Shown in pieces: positions 15,887 through 20,671 of a DNA stretch of 20,671 bases; position 1 is the stretch's first letter; every line of letters starts with the position of its first letter. Source of the DNA: Pseudomonadota bacterium (lineage in GTDB: Bacteria; Pseudomonadota; Gammaproteobacteria; Steroidobacterales; Steroidobacteraceae); contig JAJZLX010000094.1 of the NCBI GenBank assembly GCA_021850555.1, positions 1 to 20,671 of the forward strand. Direction: 5' to 3'. The notes beneath the pieces were generated by a model. It saw only the letters and a list, made by a program, of their open reading frames with translations. It was not told where the DNA came from and did no database searches. Both the position numbers and the translations under genes were made by a program.

Positions 15887-18448
15887 ATGGCCACTCGATC
15901 ACGGGTACAGATCCTCCGCCGCTGCGCGCGGCTCTCGGTTCGAGGTGCGCTGCTCGCAACGGTGCTTGCCCTGACAGCCTGCGGCGGTGGCGGTGGTGGC
16001 GGCGGTACTAGCAGCGGAGGCGCCGGTTCCTCGACGTTCACGCTCGGCGGCACGGTCGCAGGCCTCGGCAGCAACAGCGGCCTGGTGCTCGCCAACGGGA
16101 GCACCACCCTCACGGTCCCGGCGGGTGCGACGAGCTTCACGTTCCCCAATGCCCTGGCCGCCGGCTCGACCTATACCGTGACCGTGGAGTCCGCCCCCAA
16201 CGGAATGACCTGCACGGTTGCCGGAGGCAGCGGCACCCTGAATGCGAACGTCAGCAACGTCGTGGTCACCTGTTCGACCAATGCGTACACCGTCGGGGGC
16301 TCGATCGCCCTGGCGGCAGGCTCGACCGGGGCCACCGTCACAGGGCTGGTGCTGGCCAACGGCAGCGACACGCTCAACGTGCCCACCGGGGCGAGCTCGT
16401 TCACCATGCCGACACCGGTCGCCTACGGCAGCAGCTACCAGGTGACCGTGAAGACCCAGCCGAGCGGCATGAGCTGCTCGGTGAGCCCCTCGGCCCCGAG
16501 CACCATGCCGGCGAGCGCTGTCACAAATATCGTCGTGACCTGCAGCGACCAACCCTACCAGCTCGGCGGAACGGTCACCATCAACCAGCCTCCGGGCGTG
16601 ACGCTGAGCGACCAGGGCATGGTCATCGACAATACGAGCAACGGGGATTCGTACACGTTCGCGTCGAATTCCACCTCGTTCACGATGCCGAAGAGCGTGC
16701 CGTACGGCGCTGCCTACTCGTTGACAGTGGCAACACAGCCCTCGGGCCTCACCTGCGCGATCAACAATCCCTCCGGCACCATGCCCGCGGGCAACGTTAG
16801 CGTGACGGTCACCTGTTCGTACCTCTCGTACTCCATCAGTGGCTCGGTGACGATCATTGCGCCCTCGGGCGTGAGCCTGAGCGACGCCGGAATGGTGCTG
16901 ACGAACTCCGGTAACGGAGACACGTATACCTTCACCAGCAATGCGACCGCGTTCACCATGCCCAAGAGCATGCCGTACGGCGCCACATACAACATCAGCG
17001 TGACCACCCAGCCCACCAACCTCAACTGCACGGTGAGCAATGGCGCGGGCACCATGCCGGCGAGCAATGTCACCAATGTCGCGGTGACCTGCTCCGACCA
17101 GACCTTCACGCTGGGCGGAACCATCACGGGACTCGGCTCCGCGAGCGGTCTGGTTCTCACGAACGAAGGGACGGACGCCACCACGATTCTGGCGAATGCG
17201 ACAACGTTCACGATGAGCACGGCGGTGCCGTACGGCGCGCCCTACTCTGTCGCGGTCCAGAGCAGCCCGCCGAACCTCAGCTGCAGCGTCTCGAGCGGCG
17301 GCAGCGGTACCATGCCCGCGGCGAACGTCACGAATGTCGCGGTGAGTTGCACCCCCGGCACCGAGTCGGTCGCATACTCCTTCGGAGCGTCCGCGGATGC
17401 GGCCAAACCCTACGGAACGCTGATTGAGGCGACTGACGGGAATCTCTACGGCCTGAGCGAGAGTGGCGGCGCAAACAATGAGGGTGCGATTTTCGAGTTT
17501 GATCCGGCAACGAACGTCGAGACGGTGCGCTACTCCTTCGGCAGCACCGCCGGCGACGGCCTGCAGCCCAAGGGCAGCCTGATTCAGGCGAGTGACGGCA
17601 ATTTCTACGGCACGACGACGGCCGGCGGCACAGCCGGTCTGGGGACCGTCTTTGAGTTCAATCCGACGACGGACACCGAGACGGTGCTGCATTCGTTCGC
17701 CGGGGGCTCGAGCGACGGCTCCACCCCCAATGGCCCCCTGCTCGAGGCGAGCAACGGCAATCTGTATGGAATGACCAGTGTCGGTGGCACCTACGCAAAC
17801 GGGATCATCTTTGCCATCAAGCTGTCGACGGACAGCTATTCGAATCTGTACTCCTTCGGCAGCCAGCCCAATGACGGCGCCAATCCGTACGGCGGGCTGA
17901 TCCAGGCGAGCAACGGGACGCTCTACGGTATGACGGCAGGCGGCGGCGCAAGCAGCCTTGGCACGGTGTTCACCTTCGATCCGACGACGAATGCCGAAAC
18001 GCCGGTATTTCCCTTCGACGGCACCGACGGCGCCAATCCCTACGGCAGCCTGATCCAGGCGAGCGACGGGAATTTCTATGGCCTGACCTCGGGCGGCGGC
18101 GTCCATAGCTTGGGCACCATTTTCGAGATCAACGCCACGACCAACGCCGAGACACTCCTCTACTCTTTCGGTGCCGCGGGCGACGGCTCCAGTCCGTACG
18201 GCAGCCTGATCCAGGCGAACGACGGGAATTTCTACGGCATGACCGAACTCGGCGGCACCCACAGCCAAGGCACCGTCTTCGAGTTCAGCATGCCGAGCAG
18301 CGAGTCGGTCCTATACTCCTTCGCCGATACCACGACCGACGGCGGCGAGCCTTACGGCAGCCTCTTGCAGGCGAGTAACGGGACGCTGTACGGCGTGACC
18401 ACGATCGGCGGTCAGTACGGCAACGGGACGCTGTTCACGATCAATTGA
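15887..18448 (+). CDS. Large repeat lipoprotein: five Cys-paired beta repeats plus seven GloVer-type repeats
   Basis: The protein is about 853 residues. After a lipoprotein signal (LTAC) and an eight-Gly spacer, five repeats of about 85-90 residues follow (16031-17350). Each has the pattern LGG.....GLVL.N, F.MP..VPYG, a Cys in QPSGL.C.V, GTMPA.NVTNV and a closing VTCS, so each has one likely disulfide. Seven repeats of about 50 residues follow (17363-18445): YSFG...DG..PYGSLIQASDGNFYG.T..GG....GTVFEF, the GloVer (TIGR03803-type) repeat, probably forming a beta propeller or solenoid. It is likely an outer-membrane surface protein. There is no PEP-CTERM signal. An upstream ATG exists at 15872, but GAAGG at 15874-15878 favours 15887. 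Function unknown; its adjacency to PEP-CTERM genes may be incidental. Confidence 0.85.
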   Translation: MATRSRVQILRRCARLSVRGALLATVLALTACGGGGGGGGTSSGGAGSSTFTLGGTVAGLGSNSGLVLANGSTTLTVPAGATSFTFPNALAAGSTYTVTVESAPNGMTCTVAGGSGTLNANVSNVVVTCSTNAYTVGGSIALAAGSTGATVTGLVLANGSDTLNVPTGASSFTMPTPVAYGSSYQVTVKTQPSGMSCSVSPSAPSTMPASAVTNIVVTCSDQPYQLGGTVTINQPPGVTLSDQGMVIDNTSNGDSYTFASNSTSFTMPKSVPYGAAYSLTVATQPSGLTCAINNPSGTMPAGNVSVTVTCSYLSYSISGSVTIIAPSGVSLSDAGMVLTNSGNGDTYTFTSNATAFTMPKSMPYGATYNISVTTQPTNLNCTVSNGAGTMPASNVTNVAVTCSDQTFTLGGTITGLGSASGLVLTNEGTDATTILANATTFTMSTAVPYGAPYSVAVQSSPPNLSCSVSSGGSGTMPAANVTNVAVSCTPGTESVAYSFGASADAAKPYGTLIEATDGNLYGLSESGGANNEGAIFEFDPATNVETVRYSFGSTAGDGLQPKGSLIQASDGNFYGTTTAGGTAGLGTVFEFNPTTDTETVLHSFAGGSSDGSTPNGPLLEASNGNLYGMTSVGGTYANGIIFAIKLSTDSYSNLYSFGSQPNDGANPYGGLIQASNGTLYGMTAGGGASSLGTVFTFDPTTNAETPVFPFDGTDGANPYGSLIQASDGNFYGLTSGGGVHSLGTIFEINATTNAETLLYSFGAAGDGSSPYGSLIQANDGNFYGMTELGGTHSQGTVFEFSMPSSESVLYSFADTTTDGGEPYGSLLQASNGTLYGVTTIGGQYGNGTLFTIN
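16031..17350 (+). repeat. Five tandem Cys-paired repeats within the lipoprotein
   Basis: Each unit contains GLVL.N or G.MVL.N, an F.MP turn, YG..Y.V.V, a first Cys and a second Cys in VTCS. Units three and four are the most alike (SLSDAGMV and LSDQGMV, YTFTSN and YTFASN, FTMPKS), which points to recent duplication of that unit. Confidence 0.8.
17363..18445 (+). repeat. Seven tandem GloVer-type repeats within the lipoprotein
   Basis: Repeats of about 50 residues carry YSF, PYGSLIQAS.GNFYG and GGT...GTVFEF. Seven copies could close a seven-bladed propeller, which is inference. The copies also repeat at the DNA level. Confidence 0.8.
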
Positions 18449-18555
18449 CAGCCGATACGGGCATGTCGGATAACTTTACAAAAGCTTTATGGCGGCGTGA
18501 TCGCTGCCACCGGATTTCGCTCCAAGTAGCTGATTTAAAAGATTGTGATTCTGAG

Positions 18556-18570
18556 TGGCACGCAGATTGC
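18556..18570 (+). promoter_or_regulatory. Sigma-54 promoter of PEP-CTERM protein 1
   Basis: TGGCAC-GCAGA-TTGC is a perfect -24/-12 match. It lies 48 bases before the start codon, giving a leader of roughly 35 bases. AATTGACAG at 18443-18451 resembles the repeat seen before the Ig/FN3 lipoprotein gene. Activation by PrsR is inferred. Confidence 0.85.
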
Positions 18571-18617
18571 TTCTCCTCGGTGGGAACTGCCAGAACCACC
18601 TTGTGAGGAACACTTCG

Positions 18618-19346
18618 ATGAACAAGCATTACATCCGTTCACTGGCCCTCGGGACAGTGCTGTCGGTTGCCATGGGCGGAGCGGCGCTGGCGGGCGTCAT
18701 TAACTTCACCCCGACTACGTCGCAGCAGAACACCAATCTGGGGTCGAGCTACACGGTCACCCAGGGCGGCGTTACGCTGACCGCCAATGCGGTGTGGGGC
18801 AGCCCCAGCTGGGTCAATAACACCAATTGCGCCAGCACCTCTAGCAGCCCGTGCCTTTTCTACAAGTACACGGCCGGCGATTTCAGCGAGACGGGACTCG
18901 GCCTGACGCCAAACTCGAACAACGAGATCTACAGCCCGTACGGTATCGCCCTCACGTTGGCGACCCCGGGCGAGTACATCTCGGGCGTGGAAATCGGCTC
19001 GGTACAGAGCGGCGAGTCGTGGCAGGTACTGGGCTGCTCGATGATGGGCGGTTCGTATTCGGGCTGCACCAGCCTCGATTCGGGCGTTGGCTCGATGACC
19101 GGCACAACGGTCACGCTGACCGGCCTGAATGCTACTCCGTATGGCGCTTACATCGTTGACGTGCCGTGCGCGCCGAATTCGACCTGCACGGCCGGCGGCA
19201 CGACCACCACGACCAACAACAGCGACAACATCGTGCTGATGTCGGCGACCACCGTTCCGGAGCCGGGCACGCTTGCGCTGATGGCAGCTGGCCTGTTCGG
19301 TCTTGGCTGGATGGCAATGGTTCGCCGCCGCCGGTCGCGCCAGTAA
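18618..19346 (+). CDS. PEP-CTERM sorting-domain protein 1
   Basis: The 242-residue precursor has a Sec signal (MNKHYIRSLALGTVLSVAMG to GAALAG) and a C-terminal sorting signal: VPEPGT, a hydrophobic helix (LALMAAGLFGLGWMAMV) and RRRRSRQ. XrtA should cleave it at the PEP motif, releasing the mature protein for the surface or matrix. The mature part is Ser/Thr/Gly/Asn-rich, with several Cys (NCAS, SPCLF, LGCS, SGCTS, DVPCAPNSTC) and a TTTTTNNS stretch before the PEP motif that may be glycosylated. The upstream frame extends further, but ATG 18618 follows TGAGGAA and starts the signal peptide. No known domain is recognised. A sigma-54 promoter precedes it and a strong hairpin follows it. Confidence 0.93.
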   Translation: MNKHYIRSLALGTVLSVAMGGAALAGVINFTPTTSQQNTNLGSSYTVTQGGVTLTANAVWGSPSWVNNTNCASTSSSPCLFYKYTAGDFSETGLGLTPNSNNEIYSPYGIALTLATPGEYISGVEIGSVQSGESWQVLGCSMMGGSYSGCTSLDSGVGSMTGTTVTLTGLNATPYGAYIVDVPCAPNSTCTAGGTTTTTNNSDNIVLMSATTVPEPGTLALMAAGLFGLGWMAMVRRRRSRQ

Positions 19347-19372
19347 GCCAGTTCGTTCCACACTGTGACCCT

Positions 19373-19406
19373 GAAGATGCCGCCGCAAGGCGGCATCTTC
19401 ATTTTT
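19373..19406 (+). terminator. Intrinsic terminator after PEP-CTERM protein 1
   Basis: A perfect 12-bp stem (GAAGATGCCGCC / GGCGGCATCTTC) with loop GCAA is followed by ATTTTTAT, 27 bases after the stop. Confidence 0.93.
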
Positions 19407-19522
19407 ATCTCGCAGCCAAGCTTGTCGAGTTTTTTGACAGATGTCCTGATATTCGATGGCAGCGCGAGGAATCCACGTTGTAACTCATTGATTTAACGTC
19501 ATTTACCGAAATTCCGTCACGG

Positions 19523-19537
19523 CGGCATACCTTTTGC
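19523..19537 (+). promoter_or_regulatory. Candidate sigma-54 promoter of PEP-CTERM protein 2
   Basis: CGGCAT-ACCTT-TTGC keeps the essential GG and GC at the right spacing and a perfect -12 box, with two mismatches in the -24 box. TTGACAG, with the overlapping inverted repeat GACA-GA-TGTC, is at 19434-19444, about 80-90 bases upstream. The start codon is about 103 bases downstream. Confidence 0.6.
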
Positions 19538-19639
19538 ATTCTCCTCAGTGGCGGAGATCGGAAACGATCTTTTTGACCGTTACAGAATTCGCGGAGCGGA
19601 CAGGAACGTCAGCCTCGCTCTACAGACAAGGCACCCAAC

Positions 19640-20383
19640 ATGCGTAAAACCACCTCAATTGCGGCTGCAGGATTGCTAAGCTTGGCCAGCATGCTGGCTG
19701 CCGGCACCTCGAATGCCTCGCCCATCGTCTTTCAGACGGCGTCGGGCGCCACGACCTCGGGCGGTCCGGTTTCTGCTTCAGCGTCCTTCGCGCTCAGCGC
19801 CAATACCCTTCAAATCACCCTGGCCGACCTCTTAGTCAATCCTAATAATGTCGGCCAGCTGCTCAGTGGCCTGAGTTTTTCGATCAATGGATTCACCTCG
19901 GGCACGTTGAACAGCAGTTCCGGCCAGCAAGTAATCGTCTCCAGTTTCGGCGTGCCGACGTACGGCTCCCTCGGCACCACCACCGGTTGGGTGCTGCAGT
20001 CCGGGTTCGATCTGTGCGATATCTGCAACTCGGGCAAGGGCGCGTTCGCCCCGGCGGGCCTGATCATTGGCCCACCTGCCAGTGATGGCAATTACACCGA
20101 CGCGGGGGGCAGCATCGCAGGCAACAGCGCGCACAATCCCTTCATCAACCAAACCGCGACCTTTAACCTCGACATCATGGGTCTGAGCGCGGGTGACACG
20201 GTGTCCTCGGTCCTATTCCGCTTCGGCACCGAGTACGGCACACAGACCTCGACGGGCGAGTGCACTTCCGGCTGTGGATCGACCGTCCCGGAACCGGGTG
20301 CCCTCGCGCTGTTCGCGGCTGGTCTGGGTGCGCTAGGCATCGCCCTGTCGCGCAAGCGCTGGAACGCGGCACACCGGAGCTGA
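19640..20383 (+). CDS. PEP-CTERM sorting-domain protein 2
   Basis: The 247-residue precursor has a signal peptide (MRKTTSIAAAGLLSLASMLA to SNAS) and a C-terminal sorting signal VPEPGA, a hydrophobic helix (LALFAAGLGALGIAL) and SRKRWNAAHRS. The mature part is Ser/Gly/Thr-rich with predicted beta structure and two Cys clusters (CDIC near the middle, CTSGCG just before the PEP motif). No catalytic motif is seen. It is a likely substrate of the XrtA at 1054. AAGG eight bases before the ATG supports the start. It is transcribed as a single gene between two terminators. It shares little with PEP-CTERM protein 1 beyond the signals. Confidence 0.93.
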   Translation: MRKTTSIAAAGLLSLASMLAAGTSNASPIVFQTASGATTSGGPVSASASFALSANTLQITLADLLVNPNNVGQLLSGLSFSINGFTSGTLNSSSGQQVIVSSFGVPTYGSLGTTTGWVLQSGFDLCDICNSGKGAFAPAGLIIGPPASDGNYTDAGGSIAGNSAHNPFINQTATFNLDIMGLSAGDTVSSVLFRFGTEYGTQTSTGECTSGCGSTVPEPGALALFAAGLGALGIALSRKRWNAAHRS

Positions 20384-20417
20384 TGGCAGCCACACGCACA
20401 GACAGCTTCGGTGTCGC

Positions 20418-20450
20418 GAGAACGGCCCCTTCGGGGCCGTTCTCGTTTTT
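20418..20450 (+). terminator. Intrinsic terminator after PEP-CTERM protein 2
   Basis: A perfect 12-bp stem (GAGAACGGCCCC / GGGGCCGTTCTC), closed by a C-TTCG-G type loop, is followed by GTTTTT. It isolates the PEP-CTERM gene from the deacetylase gene. Confidence 0.93.
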
Positions 20451-20499
20451 CGGGTTGCGCCGCACAGCAATCCGGCGCCAATTCCGCTAGGGTGACTCG

Positions 20500-20671
20500 A
20501 TGGTCGTAGAACTGCACACGCCCGGCCCAGGAGCCTCGCCCGCCAGCCTCGTCAACGCCTTCACGGTGGACGTGGAGGACTACTTCCACGTCGCGGCGCT
20601 GGCCGCGGCGGTGCCGCGGGACAGTTGGCAGAGCCGCGAGTGCCGGGTCGAGGGTAATACCGAGCGGCTGC
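20500..20671 (+). CDS. XrtA-associated polysaccharide deacetylase (N-terminal part)
   Basis: From the ATG at 20500 the frame is open to the window edge (57 codons). Residues about 18-30 read [15 protein letters not shown], the signature start of the PEP-CTERM-locus polysaccharide deacetylases, with the metal-site Asp region (TVDVEDYF). The family removes acetyl groups from N-acetyl sugars of the exported polymer, acting in the periplasm or cytoplasm. AGGGTGA lies just upstream. Only the first part of the NodB-type domain is visible. The gene is about 50 bases after a terminator, so it has its own promoter, which I did not identify. In many loci it sits near the kinase and barrel genes; here it is some 15 kb away. 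Confidence 0.88.
   Translation, partial: MVVELHTPGPGASPASLVNAFTVDVEDYFHVAALAAAVPRDSWQSRECRVEGNTERL

Noticed and set aside
15899..18268. A 789-codon open frame antisense to the repeat lipoprotein
   Set aside because: It mirrors the repeats of the plus-strand gene, has no recognisable domain or signal, and its composition (Arg/Ala/Gly/Val/His) is what GC-rich antisense codons give. The plus strand has a lipobox and clear repeats.
1..20671. CRISPR arrays, tRNA or rRNA genes, insertion sequences
   Set aside because: No regularly spaced short repeats with unique spacers, no cloverleaf or rRNA signature and no transposase or terminal inverted repeats were seen; the only tandem repeats lie inside coding sequence.

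Overview
The window is a GC-rich segment of an exosortase A (XrtA/EpsH) exopolysaccharide and PEP-CTERM surface-protein locus. It most likely comes from a beta- or gammaproteobacterium: it has outer-membrane lipoproteins with lipoboxes, a beta-barrel protein, a Wza-like exporter, the PrsK/PrsR two-component pair and sigma-54 promoters. The species cannot be told from the sequence.

Layout. Positions 1-93 (+) are the tail of an unidentified gene. A short decayed fragment (131-238, -) matches the C-terminus of the locus's own outer-membrane protein. A GNAT-like acyltransferase (252-905, -) and exosortase A fused to EpsI (1054-2856, +) diverge from each other. A long minus-strand block (10458 down to 2900) holds prsT (TPR lipoprotein), a polysaccharide export protein, a Wzz-type chain-length protein, a tyrosine autokinase and the outer-membrane beta-barrel protein. 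Upstream of it on the same strand lie a small Ig/FN3 lipoprotein (10812-11477) and then the regulators prsR (12077-13441) and prsK (13419-15506). On the plus strand follow a large repeat lipoprotein (15887-18448), two PEP-CTERM proteins (18618-19346 and 19640-20383), each with a strong intrinsic terminator, and the start of the XrtA-associated polysaccharide deacetylase (20500 to the window end).

How it works together. The kinase, chain-length, export and barrel proteins would build and export an exopolysaccharide. XrtA would cleave PEP-CTERM proteins at the cytoplasmic membrane on their way to the surface or matrix. PrsK (kinase) and PrsR (sigma-54 activator) are known regulators of such loci. 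I see near-consensus sigma-54 (-24/-12) promoters before PEP-CTERM protein 1 and before the Ig/FN3 lipoprotein, and weaker ones before PEP-CTERM protein 2 and xrtA. This suggests one PrsR/RpoN regulon that includes the lipoprotein and perhaps the sorting enzyme.

Most unusual points: exosortase A carries an extra membrane segment that looks like a second copy of the helix bearing its catalytic His; a relic of a second barrel gene marks a probable rearrangement; the barrel protein and the relic share a Gly/Met-rich tail after the last beta strand; and a previously unlinked Ig/FN3 lipoprotein appears to belong to the PrsR regulon.
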